The position numbers and the translations under genes are program-made. Below, in pieces: positions 33,198-41,832 of a stretch of 64,000 nt of DNA. Within the stretch, counting starts at the first letter, position 1. Every line of letters begins with the position of its first letter. This DNA is from Mucilaginibacter gilvus. Its GTDB lineage: Bacteria; Bacteroidota; Bacteroidia; Sphingobacteriales; Sphingobacteriaceae. Under the pieces are notes generated by a model. That model searched no databases. It was not told the DNA's origin and was given only the letters and a program-made list of their open reading frames with translations. The stretch lies in assembly GCF_004054195.1 (NCBI RefSeq), contig NZ_SBIW01000002.1:124001-188000 (forward strand), written 5' to 3'.

Positions 33198-35549
33198 ATG
33201 AAACCATTTACACCATTATATCTCCTATTTTCCATCCTATCGGCGGCAGTCTTTGGGCAAAATAAATTCACCGTTACCGATGCCCGCACCCACGAGCCGC
33301 TTACCGGCGTTGCGGTTTGTAACGCCGATGATCTGGCCAACCTGAAAGACCTGGGCCATACCGATGCCAAGGGCCATTTTGTAATTTACACCGATCGTAT
33401 TAAAACCCTACGTTTTAGTATTGTGGGCTATAACACGCAATTTTTTACGATAGTTAACGGCACTACTTCCGTGGAGATAGTGCTGGAGCCCGCTACCATA
33501 GACCTGCAACAGGTAGTGGTATCCGCCAGTCGCGAACGGCAGGCGAGGCAAAACGCGCCTATCGCTATCAGCAAGATAAACGCCACCCAAATGCACGATA
33601 CCAAAGCAACCGCCCTTTACCAGTTGCTGAACAAGGTGCCCGGTGTTTACATGGTGAACCTGGGTAACGAACAGCACACCATGGCTATTCGCCAGCCCAT
33701 TACCTATAACGCGCTTTATTTGTATATGGAAGACGGGCTGCCTATTCGCCCAACGGGGATGTTCAATCATAACTCGCTTTACGAGATCAACATGAGCGGC
33801 GTACGCGATATTGAAGTGATCAAAGGCCCGGCTTCTTCGCTTTATGGCAGCAACGCTATCGGCGGCGCGGTTAACTTTATTACCCAAAGCGCGCCCGCGG
33901 GCTACGCAGCCAATGTATCGGTACAGGGCGATAATTATAAATACCGCAGGGTAGATGCAGATGGTGGTTTCACTTCGGGCAAATTGGGGCTGTATACGGG
34001 TGGTTATATCGCCCATCAAAAAGATAGCTGGCAGGATTATTCGAATTTTGATAAGTATTCCGCCAACATCAAAACCACTTATGACGTTGACGCGGCAACC
34101 CGCTTAACCGCTGCGGCAACCTATAACTACCTCAACACCCAAACGCCGGGAAGTTTAGATAGCGTGCATTTTCACAACCGCAGCTATGGTGCCAACCAGC
34201 GTTTTACCTACCGCAAAGTGGAAGCCTTTAGGGCCAGCACCAGGCTGGAGCATACCTGGAGCGATAACAGCAATACCTTTGTTACCCTTTTCTACCGCAA
34301 TAATTCCACTGCGCAGCTGCCGAGCTACTTTATATCGGATGTGCGGGATAATGCGGGTAACTACGTAAGCTCCAACGGGCAGGAGAACAACCAGCGCTTT
34401 CACAGCATTGGCCTGCTGGCACAGCACCGTACCGATTTCAGCTTTTTGCATTCGCGCCTGATAGCGGGGATTTATGCCGATAACAGCCCAAGCAGCTACT
34501 ACGCCAAATATTTGGAAGTGCGAAAAGATGTAGCCAATAATTATTACACCGGCTACACCAGTACTGGTCGTTTTATTGATGACTACCGCATCAAGCTGTT
34601 TAACACCGCGGCTTACACCCAATACGAAATTAAGCCGGTTGACGCGTTGCGTATTGTGATAGGTTTACGTTACGACCGGATCCACTATGCTTTCAGCAAC
34701 AACATCCCCGCGGGTAGCACAAAATACAAACAGCAGGAAACGAACGATTTTAACATCGTGGCGCCTAAGCTGGGGCTCACCTACAATTTCGGCAATAACA
34801 AAGGCTTTTATGCTAATTACAGTGTAGGCTTTCAGCCGCCCGAAACCGGCGACCTATACAGCTCGCGCCAGCTGGTACAATTAAAACAGGCCACCTTTAA
34901 CAACTACGAAGCCGGCGGCTGGCTGGCCCTGCTGGATAAAAAGATGTACGTAGAGGTTACCCTGTACGATTTGGAAGGCCACAACGAGATCATCAACCAG
35001 TTACTGCCCGATAATACCACCCAAAACCAAAATGCCGGTGCAACCCGCCACCGTGGTGTAGAATATTCGGTAGCTTACGCGCCTGTGAAGGAACTCAGTT
35101 TCCGCTTCAGCGGGACCAATGCAAGGCACACCTATGTAGATTACAGCGAGGTGAGCACTAATTACACCACGGGCACAAACACGGTTATCAGCTACAACGG
35201 CAAGCGTATGAACAACGCCCCGGCCTGGATAGCCAATTCGGAGATCACCTACAAACCGGCTTATGCCGAAGGCTTGCGCCTTTCAACCGAATGGCAGCAC
35301 ATTAACCAGTATTTTACCAACCTGGCCAATACCAAAACGTATTCGGGGTATAATATTTACAATGTGCGGTTGGGGTATGATATGAAAGCGGGCGCATTAA
35401 AGGGCGCGGGCATCTGGTTCAACGCGCTTAACGTTACCGATAAACTTTACGCCACCACGGTAACCAGCAAGCAGTATGGCGACACCTACATCGCCGCCCC
35501 ACCACGCACCATCACATTAGGCATCAGTTATTCCATAGCAAAACATTAA
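33198..35549 (+). CDS. TonB-dependent receptor, probably for a metal or metal complex
   Basis: 783 residues from the ATG at 33198, which begins a signal peptide (MKPFTPLYLLFSILSAAVFG); the longer frame from 33159 is not needed. Domains: carboxypeptidase-regulatory-like (about 21-105), plug (about 115-225, with RQNAPIAISKI, NKVPGVYM and IEVIKGPASSLYGSNAIGGAVNFI), and a 22-strand-type barrel ending in TLGISYSIAKH. The adjacent PepSY membrane protein (one base between stop and start) and heavy-metal-binding lipoprotein argue for a metal substrate. Confidence 0.92.
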   Translation: MKPFTPLYLLFSILSAAVFGQNKFTVTDARTHEPLTGVAVCNADDLANLKDLGHTDAKGHFVIYTDRIKTLRFSIVGYNTQFFTIVNGTTSVEIVLEPATIDLQQVVVSASRERQARQNAPIAISKINATQMHDTKATALYQLLNKVPGVYMVNLGNEQHTMAIRQPITYNALYLYMEDGLPIRPTGMFNHNSLYEINMSGVRDIEVIKGPASSLYGSNAIGGAVNFITQSAPAGYAANVSVQGDNYKYRRVDADGGFTSGKLGLYTGGYIAHQKDSWQDYSNFDKYSANIKTTYDVDAATRLTAAATYNYLNTQTPGSLDSVHFHNRSYGANQRFTYRKVEAFRASTRLEHTWSDNSNTFVTLFYRNNSTAQLPSYFISDVRDNAGNYVSSNGQENNQRFHSIGLLAQHRTDFSFLHSRLIAGIYADNSPSSYYAKYLEVRKDVANNYYTGYTSTGRFIDDYRIKLFNTAAYTQYEIKPVDALRIVIGLRYDRIHYAFSNNIPAGSTKYKQQETNDFNIVAPKLGLTYNFGNNKGFYANYSVGFQPPETGDLYSSRQLVQLKQATFNNYEAGGWLALLDKKMYVEVTLYDLEGHNEIINQLLPDNTTQNQNAGATRHRGVEYSVAYAPVKELSFRFSGTNARHTYVDYSEVSTNYTTGTNTVISYNGKRMNNAPAWIANSEITYKPAYAEGLRLSTEWQHINQYFTNLANTKTYSGYNIYNVRLGYDMKAGALKGAGIWFNALNVTDKLYATTVTSKQYGDTYIAAPPRTITLGISYSIAKH

Positions 35550-35550
35550 C

Positions 35551-36996
35551 ATGGCAACAGCAAAACAGAATTTTTATAAATGGCACCGCATCCTGGGTTT
35601 AACCGCCCTGGTGCCGGTGATCTTCTGGACGCTGAGCGGGCTCTCCCACCCGTTCATGTCCAACTGGTTCAGGCCCGGTATTGCGCAGGAAGTATTCCGG
35701 CCTGCGTCGCAAAGCACCATGAAACCGGGTATGTCGGTACGGGAGGTATTGGATAAGAACCATATCAACCAGTTCCGCAATTTCGGGCTGATCAGTTTGG
35801 AAGGCCAAACCTTTTACCAGGTTATGGGCGAGGATAGCACCGTAAACTACTATATCGCCGATAACGGTGATCTGTTGAAGGATGGCGACCAAACCTACGC
35901 CAAATACTTAGCCCGCTATTTTACGCAGGACACCGTATCGCGCATCAAAAGCGTTACTCTGCAAAAAACCTTCGACGGCCACTACCAGCCCATTAACCAC
36001 TTGCTGCCCGTTTGGAAGGTAAGCTTCGACAGACCGGACGGCATGGATGTGTACATAGAAACCACGCAAAGCCGCATGGGCACTTTCAATAACAACACCC
36101 GCAAGGCCATGCTGGTATTTTTTGAGCAGCTGCACACCTGGCAATTTTTAGCGGCAATAGGCGGCGAACAGTTCAGGCTTGTATTGTTGCTAATTATCGT
36201 CAGTTTGATGTTTTTATCGTTGCTGAGCGGCCTAACCGTTTATGGTTTCTTTTGGAAGAAGTTTAAAGCAGCACAGCAAAACCGCAAACAGGCCGGAAAA
36301 GCAGACACCCGCTTTGTACACCGCTATCACCGGCAAATAGGGCTTATCGTTTCTTTTGTGATGTTCACTTTTATCATCAGCGGGGCTTTCCACATCATCG
36401 TAAAGCTGCACAACATCGGCCCGGGGGATAAAAAATATAACCAGCTGATCGATACCAAAGATATGGTAGTATCCAATTTAAAACTGCCCCTGGCCGATAG
36501 TACTATCCTCAAAACAGGCACTGTTAATTTCTATGGAAAAACTTATTACCAGATAAGCACCAATAAAAAAGAGGTGCTTTATTTCGATGCAGCAAACGGA
36601 CAGGAATTAGCTGACGGCGATAAACTGTACGCGGTTTTTCTGACAGGCTTTTACCGGGAGGCACCCTTAGGCATTAAACAAACTAAGGGTAAGCTAAACA
36701 TCAGCCAGTTACGCCAGTTTGATAACGAATACGGCTTTATTAACAAGCGCCTGCCGGTGCAAAAAGTAGAATACCCCGGCGGCGAGAACTGGTACATAGA
36801 AACCACCACATCGGCCCTTGCAACAAAAGTTGCGGGGATAGACCGCGCGGAAGGGTTTTCCTTTATATTTTTACACAAGTATTTCGGCATGAGCTGGGCA
36901 GGCAAAAACATCCGCGATGTGGTAAGTATGCTGGCCGCGCTTGGTGTGCTGGTAGTTTCCCTATTCGGCTTTGCCGCTTTTATCAAAAACAAATAA
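35551..36996 (+). CDS. PepSY-associated membrane protein (siderophore/metal reductase type)
   Basis: 481 residues with four membrane segments: one at about 10-30 (HRILGLTALVPVIFWTLSGL), a pair region near 205-235 (LVLLLIIVSLMFLSLLSGL), one near 268-288 (IGLIVSFVMFTFIISGAFHI) and one at the C-terminus. Two PepSY-like periplasmic modules lie between them. Histidines at helix ends (KWHR, RYHRQIG, KYFGMSW) could bind haem, as in inner-membrane reductases of the PiuB/FoxB kind. Its start overlaps the receptor end region, so translation is coupled. Confidence 0.87.
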   Translation: MATAKQNFYKWHRILGLTALVPVIFWTLSGLSHPFMSNWFRPGIAQEVFRPASQSTMKPGMSVREVLDKNHINQFRNFGLISLEGQTFYQVMGEDSTVNYYIADNGDLLKDGDQTYAKYLARYFTQDTVSRIKSVTLQKTFDGHYQPINHLLPVWKVSFDRPDGMDVYIETTQSRMGTFNNNTRKAMLVFFEQLHTWQFLAAIGGEQFRLVLLLIIVSLMFLSLLSGLTVYGFFWKKFKAAQQNRKQAGKADTRFVHRYHRQIGLIVSFVMFTFIISGAFHIIVKLHNIGPGDKKYNQLIDTKDMVVSNLKLPLADSTILKTGTVNFYGKTYYQISTNKKEVLYFDAANGQELADGDKLYAVFLTGFYREAPLGIKQTKGKLNISQLRQFDNEYGFINKRLPVQKVEYPGGENWYIETTTSALATKVAGIDRAEGFSFIFLHKYFGMSWAGKNIRDVVSMLAALGVLVVSLFGFAAFIKNK

Positions 36997-37002
36997 CTAA
37001 TT

Positions 37003-37212
37003 ATGAAGATCCGTTTTATATTATTCGCATTAACAGGCTTGCTGGCCTTGGCCGCTTGTAACACCGCGCCAAAAAAGGACGCCAAGGCAACTGCAACCGA
37101 AAAACCAAAAGGCAAATACTATTGCACCATGCACCCCGAAATCACGTCTGATAAACCCGGCACCTGCTCCAAATGCGGTATGGAGCTTACAGAAAGAGAT
37201 ACGGAGAAGTAG
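37003..37212 (+). CDS. Heavy-metal-binding-domain lipoprotein
   Basis: 69 residues: lipoprotein signal with lipobox LAAC (Cys at about 19), a short Lys/Ala linker and one HMBD-type domain YYCTMHPEITSDKPGTCSKC followed by GMEL. This domain is found at the ends of copper efflux proteins such as CusB and CopA and binds copper or similar metals through Cys/Met/His. Seven bases after the PepSY gene, it is the last member of the operon before the large hairpin. Copper is the best guess for the operon's metal. Confidence 0.87.
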   Translation: MKIRFILFALTGLLALAACNTAPKKDAKATATEKPKGKYYCTMHPEITSDKPGTCSKCGMELTERDTEK

Positions 37213-37222
37213 CTTTTTTCCC

Positions 37223-37333
37223 ACGCGTCATTGCGAGGCACGAAGCAATCTCTACACAGGACAAGTCGGCGATTGCAAAGCGTTCACGCATAGTTCAGAG
37301 ATTGCTTCGTGCCTCGCAATGACGCGTTTTTTA
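37223..37333 (+). repeat. Perfect 31-bp inverted repeat acting as terminator
   Basis: Left arm 37223-37253 (starts ACGCGTCATTGCGAGGCACG) is exactly inverted at 37297-37327, with a 43-base loop, and is followed by TTTTTTATTT. It lies between convergent genes. A fragment, TTGCGAGGCACAAAGCAATC, occurs at 50415-50434, so it is a dispersed repeat that has landed where a terminator is useful. Confidence 0.88.
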
Positions 37334-37366
37334 TTTGCACATCTGCACATCTGAAATCTGCACAAC
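37334..37366. repeat. Word tract (GCACATCTGCACATCTG)
   Basis: GCACATCTGCACATCTGAAATCTGCAC: three permuted copies of the same short word directly behind the hairpin. Confidence 0.45.
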
Positions 37367-37368
37367 TC

Positions 37369-38571
37369 CTAAACCCCTTTCCACAATTCGGTACCCGGGT
37401 GGAACTGTTTCCAGGAGCGCCAGTATTCCTGGTAGGCTTGTATTTTATTGAGCTGTTTGCCTTTGTGCGGGCCGGAGATACAGGTGCCAGTCCAATCCCA
37501 AATGGAAGAGGTTTCTTGGTCGGACAGGCAATTTTCTTTATCCATAACAAAATGGAGCTGCTTGCCATCCACCATACTGCTCCAGGTATGAAAGCTTTGC
37601 TGGTCGTCTTCAATGGCGATGATCAGCGGAGTGCCGTTCAGGTTATCATTTAGTACCTGCTTTTTCACCAGCTGGCGCCAATCGTATGCCTTTGGCTTTC
37701 CGTTGGCAATGATGCCTATCATCCAGCTTTTGCGCACCAGGGAGTCTTTATTTTTTAGCGCGCTATCCTTTTCCACCGCTTGCTTGTGGTCGTAATCCTT
37801 CAGGTCGATGTAATCGTCCATATAGGTCCTGTCTGGCTGCATGATCTGCGATGAGGGGTATTTTATCAGCCAGGAACCAAGTGTCATTTGTTCGTATGGT
37901 AGTTCCTCCAAATGCGAACCCTTCATTGGGCCTACCGCGGCAATACCGGTTGCCTGGTACCACCACGAGCCCGAGGCTTCGTCTTCTATAATGGCGTTGT
38001 AATGCCTCGCCCCTACCAGCCGGAAGGTTTGCTGAGTGCCTTTAATAACCGGGTCGTACACGCGGCCGGTACGGCACATGGTGCAATAGGTAACCAAAAC
38101 AGGTTTACCACCCAGGCTATCCTGCACTTTATGATGGTAGCCCAGGTAAATTATCGGGTAAGCTTTGGCAACGCCGTTATGCACCATGCCAATTACCAGG
38201 TAGCTTTGCGGCACCTTATTTTTTAGTCCGTTGGCAAACCTTGCCTTCTTGGTTTCTTTAAACATCACCTCGGCCTTAAACATATAATCGGTAAAGTAAA
38301 AGCTAACCAGGCAAAGGACAAGTACGCTTAACTTAACGATCTTACCCTTGCGGGAATCTTTTGACAGGTATATGAAGAGGTAGGCCACAATAAATACCGA
38401 GCCTAAAATACGGAGCGGTAAAACCATCTTTTCGAGGTAATAACAAATGGTAATGGCATTGATGTCCTGGCTGCCAGGGAAAGGCATCAGCAGGTAAGCA
38501 TGCAGCAAACCGGGTAAAATAAGCAATACAATGCCAGCCCAAAAAAGCAAAGGTTTAGTCTTAATATTCAT
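37369..38571 (-). CDS. DUF3179 family membrane protein
   Basis: 400 residues. Three hydrophobic segments at the N-terminus (about 8-28, 50-68, 78-98) are followed by a DUF3179 domain (about 115-385) with the typical strings LVTYCTMCRTGRVYDP, RLVGARHYNAIIEDEASGSWW, AVGPMKGSHLEELP and TWSSMVDGK. The CxxC in YCTMC is conserved in the family. Function is not known. It is a single gene, divergent from the DsbA-like protein, which is also a CxxC protein; a redox link is speculation. Confidence 0.85.
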   Translation of the reverse strand: MNIKTKPLLFWAGIVLLILPGLLHAYLLMPFPGSQDINAITICYYLEKMVLPLRILGSVFIVAYLFIYLSKDSRKGKIVKLSVLVLCLVSFYFTDYMFKAEVMFKETKKARFANGLKNKVPQSYLVIGMVHNGVAKAYPIIYLGYHHKVQDSLGGKPVLVTYCTMCRTGRVYDPVIKGTQQTFRLVGARHYNAIIEDEASGSWWYQATGIAAVGPMKGSHLEELPYEQMTLGSWLIKYPSSQIMQPDRTYMDDYIDLKDYDHKQAVEKDSALKNKDSLVRKSWMIGIIANGKPKAYDWRQLVKKQVLNDNLNGTPLIIAIEDDQQSFHTWSSMVDGKQLHFVMDKENCLSDQETSSIWDWTGTCISGPHKGKQLNKIQAYQEYWRSWKQFHPGTELWKGV

Positions 38572-38732
38572 TTTGTCAGTAAGGGGCTTATAACAGTATT
38601 GGTTAACCAGGTTGTGAAATACTAAAGTAAAAAAATTAAGTTAGCTGTCAATACAGCGCTAAAAATAAACAGGCGAGCATTTTAGCTTATTTTTTTTGAC
38701 TTTGGGCTTACCTGCGCATTAACAGCATCGGT

Positions 38733-38740
38733 TACCTTTG
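38733..38740 (+). promoter_or_regulatory. -7 box TACCTTTG for the DsbA-like gene
   Basis: Perfect TAnnTTTG 16 bases before the ATG at 38757. Two TTTG words lie upstream (38695, 38701) but at a spacing longer than usual. Confidence 0.45.
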
Positions 38741-38756
38741 TTTAAAATATAAGGTT

Positions 38757-39461
38757 ATGAAAGTTGAGATCTGGAGTGATGTGATGTGCCCGTTCTGCTA
38801 CATAGGCAAACGCCGTTTTGAGGATGCTTTGCAGCAGTTTGAGGGTAAAGACAAGGTGGAGATTGAATGGAAAAGCTTTCAGCTTAACCCGCAGATGAAA
38901 ACCGACCCATCGGTGAACATAAGCCAATACCTGGCCGATATAAAAGGCTGGACCTTGGAGTACGCGCAGCAAATGAACAACCATGTAACCCAAATGGCTG
39001 CCGAAGTTGGGCTGACATACGATTTCGACCGGGCGGTTGTTGCTAATAGTTTAAAGGCGCACCGCTTTAGCCATTTTGCCAAAAGCAAAGGCTTGGGCGA
39101 TGCCGCGGAAGAAGCCCTTTTCAAGGCATATTTCACCCTCGGTAAAAATACCGATGATACCGATACACTTGCCGACCTTGGCGCAGAGATAGGCCTTGAC
39201 AGGGACGAAGTAATCGTTGTATTGAACAGCGACACCTATACCGATGATGTGAAACACGATATTGCCGAAGCCGAATACCTGGGTATACGCGGTGTACCAT
39301 TTTTTGTGATGAACGGAAAATACGCAGTATCAGGTGCACAGGCCGTACCCGTGTTTACCCAAACACTTGAAAAAGCCTATGGCGAGTGGAACGATGAACA
39401 GGCAAAGCCAAAATTTGATGTGATTGACGGACCCGTTTGCGGGCCGGATGGGGATTGTTAA
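38757..39461 (+). CDS. DsbA-family oxidoreductase, FrnE-like
   Basis: 234 residues without a signal peptide, so cytoplasmic. Thioredoxin fold with helical insert: MKVEIWSDVMCPFCYIGKR gives CPFC at 11-14, and GIRGVPFFVMNGKYAVSGAQ (about 178-197) supplies the cis-Pro loop. A second cysteine pair sits at the very end (VCGPDGDC), comparable to the C-terminal pair of Deinococcus FrnE, which assists disulfide exchange under oxidative stress. It is monocistronic. Confidence 0.9.
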   Translation: MKVEIWSDVMCPFCYIGKRRFEDALQQFEGKDKVEIEWKSFQLNPQMKTDPSVNISQYLADIKGWTLEYAQQMNNHVTQMAAEVGLTYDFDRAVVANSLKAHRFSHFAKSKGLGDAAEEALFKAYFTLGKNTDDTDTLADLGAEIGLDRDEVIVVLNSDTYTDDVKHDIAEAEYLGIRGVPFFVMNGKYAVSGAQAVPVFTQTLEKAYGEWNDEQAKPKFDVIDGPVCGPDGDC

Positions 39462-39541
39462 AATAACCCTTTTTATAGCTAGTATTTTAGTTGGCAAATA
39501 TTTATATTTATAGAGTTACCTGATCTAAACTACCGTTGTTC

Positions 39542-40027
39542 ATGAAGAGGATTTATTGCTACCTATTAACGCTTATCATTTTCACTACGCTCGTTGTCAC
39601 GGGTTGTAAAATAGACCAACCTATATACCCGGATGGCACTGTTGGAGGTGGTACCGGGGGAGGTGGTTCCAGCAGCAATTTTATAAGTTACACGTTTGCC
39701 GGTAAAACAACCAGGATAGAGAGCCATATTGTTTTCCAGGTGATAGCACCCGGCGTTGTACCCGAGGGAAGCACCCAAATAATAGGTGGCACAGAGCCGG
39801 CCAATTTGTTTAGCATTATAGCCCCAACCGCAGTTGCCGGCACTTTCCCTAACGGACTTATAGCGGTAGGGACAGATTTGGTGGGCGAAGGCACTATAGT
39901 ATTTAGTACCCTTACATCTGCCAATGGCTTTAACGGAACATTGAAAGGCACATTTACCGGGCAAATGAATGATAAGACGGGTTCCCCGGCAGGACCAATA
40001 AGCGGCTCGTTCAGCATTACAAATTAA
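39542..40027 (+). CDS. Lipoprotein of unknown function with glycine-rich linker
   Basis: 161 residues from the ATG at 39542. Lipobox VVTGC, then KIDQPIYPDG and a flexible Gly/Ser linker (GGGTGGGGSSS) before a beta-rich domain (ISYTFAGKTTRI to GSFSITN). The linker suggests that a small beta-sandwich is held away from the membrane. No family recognised. Confidence 0.7.
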   Translation: MKRIYCYLLTLIIFTTLVVTGCKIDQPIYPDGTVGGGTGGGGSSSNFISYTFAGKTTRIESHIVFQVIAPGVVPEGSTQIIGGTEPANLFSIIAPTAVAGTFPNGLIAVGTDLVGEGTIVFSTLTSANGFNGTLKGTFTGQMNDKTGSPAGPISGSFSITN

Positions 40028-40093
40028 TGGATTGATATACAATTAATTATAACACTACAAGCCTCCTTTTAGCCTCTTAGGTAGATAATCATA

Positions 40094-40125
40094 TTGTAAT
40101 AATTTACCGCAAAGTTTTATATTTG
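40094..40125 (+). promoter_or_regulatory. Promoter TTG-N21-TATATTTG of the MFS gene
   Basis: TTG at 40094-40096, 21-base spacer, TATATTTG at 40118-40125. Transcription would start near 40132, just before the palindrome at 40141. Confidence 0.6.
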
Positions 40126-40140
40126 AAATACATTTCACAA

Positions 40141-40163
40141 CTTAGTGTAATAATTACACTAAG
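40141..40163. promoter_or_regulatory. Operator-like perfect palindrome
   Basis: CTTAGTGTAAT-A-ATTACACTAAG: two perfect 11-bp arms around one central base, 9-16 bases after the predicted transcription start and 14 bases before the MFS start codon. No T-run follows, so a repressor site is more likely than a terminator. Confidence 0.7.
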
Positions 40164-40177
40164 AAGAATCTATTTAT

Positions 40178-41326
40178 TTGGAAGCCGCTATATTACCATA
40201 CAATCACACACGCACCGTTTTCCGGATAGCCGTTGCCGCCATGTTTTTCATGACGGGGCTTTGCTTTGCCAGCTGGACGTCGCGGATAGCCACCATTCAG
40301 CAAACGCTCGATCTGTCTGAAGCGCAACTGGGCGGTGTATTATTTGCCCTGCCCGTTGGCTTAATGTGTTCCCTGCCTTTTTCCGGCTGGGTAATCACCA
40401 AAATTGGCAGCAGAAACCTGTTGATCGCTGCGCTGATTGTTTATAGCTGCGCGCTGGTTACGCTCGGGCTTGCTCAAAATACGCTGCAACTTATCATTTG
40501 CCTGGTTGTTTTTGGTTTTGCCAGCAACTCGGTAAACATATCTGTAAACACCCAAGCGGTAGCTGCCGAAGGGATGTACGGCCGGCCCATTTTAGCGTCT
40601 TTCCACGGGCTTTGGAGCCTGGCGGGTTTCACCGGAGGGCTTATTGGTGTTTTTATGATGCACATGCAGGTGGTGCCCTGGAAACATTTCGCGTTTATGC
40701 TGGCCCTCATTGTTATCGTGGTGATCATCACTATCCCCTATTTAAAAAACGATAAAGTAGTTAATACAGGGCCGGTATTTGTGATGCCCGATAATTCGCT
40801 CATAAAACTGGGCGTTATTGCCTTTTGTTCGCTGATATGCGAAGGCGCAATGTTCGATTGGAGCGTTATTTACTTTAAAAAAGTGGTACTTGCCCCTACC
40901 GACTGGATTGGCGCCGGGTTTACCGCTTTTATGGCCACCATGGCATTGGGCCGTTTTGTTGCTGATAAATTTGCACACCGTTTCGGCTTAAAACGCACTA
41001 TGCAGATTAGTGGACTGCTCACGGCAGCCGGTTTGCTCGTAGCGGTTATCTTCCCTTACTTTTATAGCGCGTTAGCCGGGTTTTTATTGGTGGGCGCGGG
41101 TGTGTCCTCTGTTGTGCCGATGGTTTACAGCGCTGCAGGCAAATCAAAAACAATGGCACCGGGTGTGGCTCTGGCAGCGGTATCTACGCTTGGTTTTATG
41201 GGGTTCCTGGTAGGGCCACCTATCATCGGCTTTATCGCGGGGTTAGCCACGTTGCGGGCATCGTTCACGCTGATAGCTGTAATGGGTATTTGCGTTACCA
41301 TCGTATCCACCAAGGCAAAAATTTAA
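40178..41326 (+). CDS. MFS transporter
   Basis: 382 residues and 12 hydrophobic segments. The start is a TTG at 40178; the first ATG (40241) would cut into helix 1 (VFRIAVAAMFFMTGLCFASW). Between helices 2 and 3 the MFS loop is seen as GWVITKIGSRN. It resembles the YbjJ-like inner-membrane MFS group; the substrate is unknown. A strong promoter and an operator palindrome precede it, but no regulator gene is adjacent. Its 3' end overlaps the small gene on the other strand by 4 bases. Confidence 0.88.
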   Translation: MEAAILPYNHTRTVFRIAVAAMFFMTGLCFASWTSRIATIQQTLDLSEAQLGGVLFALPVGLMCSLPFSGWVITKIGSRNLLIAALIVYSCALVTLGLAQNTLQLIICLVVFGFASNSVNISVNTQAVAAEGMYGRPILASFHGLWSLAGFTGGLIGVFMMHMQVVPWKHFAFMLALIVIVVIITIPYLKNDKVVNTGPVFVMPDNSLIKLGVIAFCSLICEGAMFDWSVIYFKKVVLAPTDWIGAGFTAFMATMALGRFVADKFAHRFGLKRTMQISGLLTAAGLLVAVIFPYFYSALAGFLLVGAGVSSVVPMVYSAAGKSKTMAPGVALAAVSTLGFMGFLVGPPIIGFIAGLATLRASFTLIAVMGICVTIVSTKAKI

Positions 41327-41592
41327 GCCTTCGTCAAATCGGCCTCGCCGGGATTCAGCACATATTCAAAATTTTCGTACCCGTTATGAAACTGGAATCT
41401 CAACCGCTCTTTCGGCACAGTGATATCTAAGGAAATAGCCGCCAGAGTTTCAGGCAGGTTATCCCTGATCAGTTTCAAATCGATAATATGGGGCATTTCT
41501 ACATGGATGTCCTCGCCAATGGGTTCAATTTTCCAACCCTGTAAATTAGCGGCTGCCAATACATCTATCCATTTTTGCTGGTACGTGTTCAT
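41323..41592 (-). CDS. Small hypothetical protein
   Basis: 89 residues, soluble, no signal: MNTYQQKWIDVLAAANLQGW, then EDIHVEMPHIIDLKLIRDNLPETLAAISLDI and a C-terminal RFQFHNGYENFEYVLNPGEA. Balanced composition and an ATG support a real gene, but I recognise no family. Converges on the MFS gene with a 4-base overlap of stop regions. Confidence 0.55.
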   Translation of the reverse strand: MNTYQQKWIDVLAAANLQGWKIEPIGEDIHVEMPHIIDLKLIRDNLPETLAAISLDITVPKERLRFQFHNGYENFEYVLNPGEADLTKA

Positions 41593-41690
41593 AACTTCGT
41601 GTTTTGCTTATGAGGAACAGATGAAGGAGGAGAAAAGTTTGTCTGAATCAGAATTCACAGAATTTGAGAATTAACAGAATGCTATCCCCC

Positions 41691-41797
41691 GCTGCCGCGA
41701 GCGCAGCGTATCCCGTGGCGGGTATTGGGCAAGCTTCCAGCTTGCGTCAGCTGAAAGCTGACCTTGTGCAAACCACGGGTTGAAAACCCGCGGCAGC
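41691..41797. repeat. 107-bp GCTGCCGCG element
   Basis: Perfect 9-bp terminal inverted repeats: GCTGCCGCG at 41691-41699 and CGCGGCAGC at 41789-41797. The inside contains CTTGCGTCAGCTGAAAGCTG followed by ACCTTGTGC. A second copy of this core is at 60234-60263, ending with CGCGGCAGC at 60292-60300. Confidence 0.82.
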
Positions 41798-41832
41798 ATT
41801 ATAGAAAAAATCCCTAAATCGTATGAATCTGC

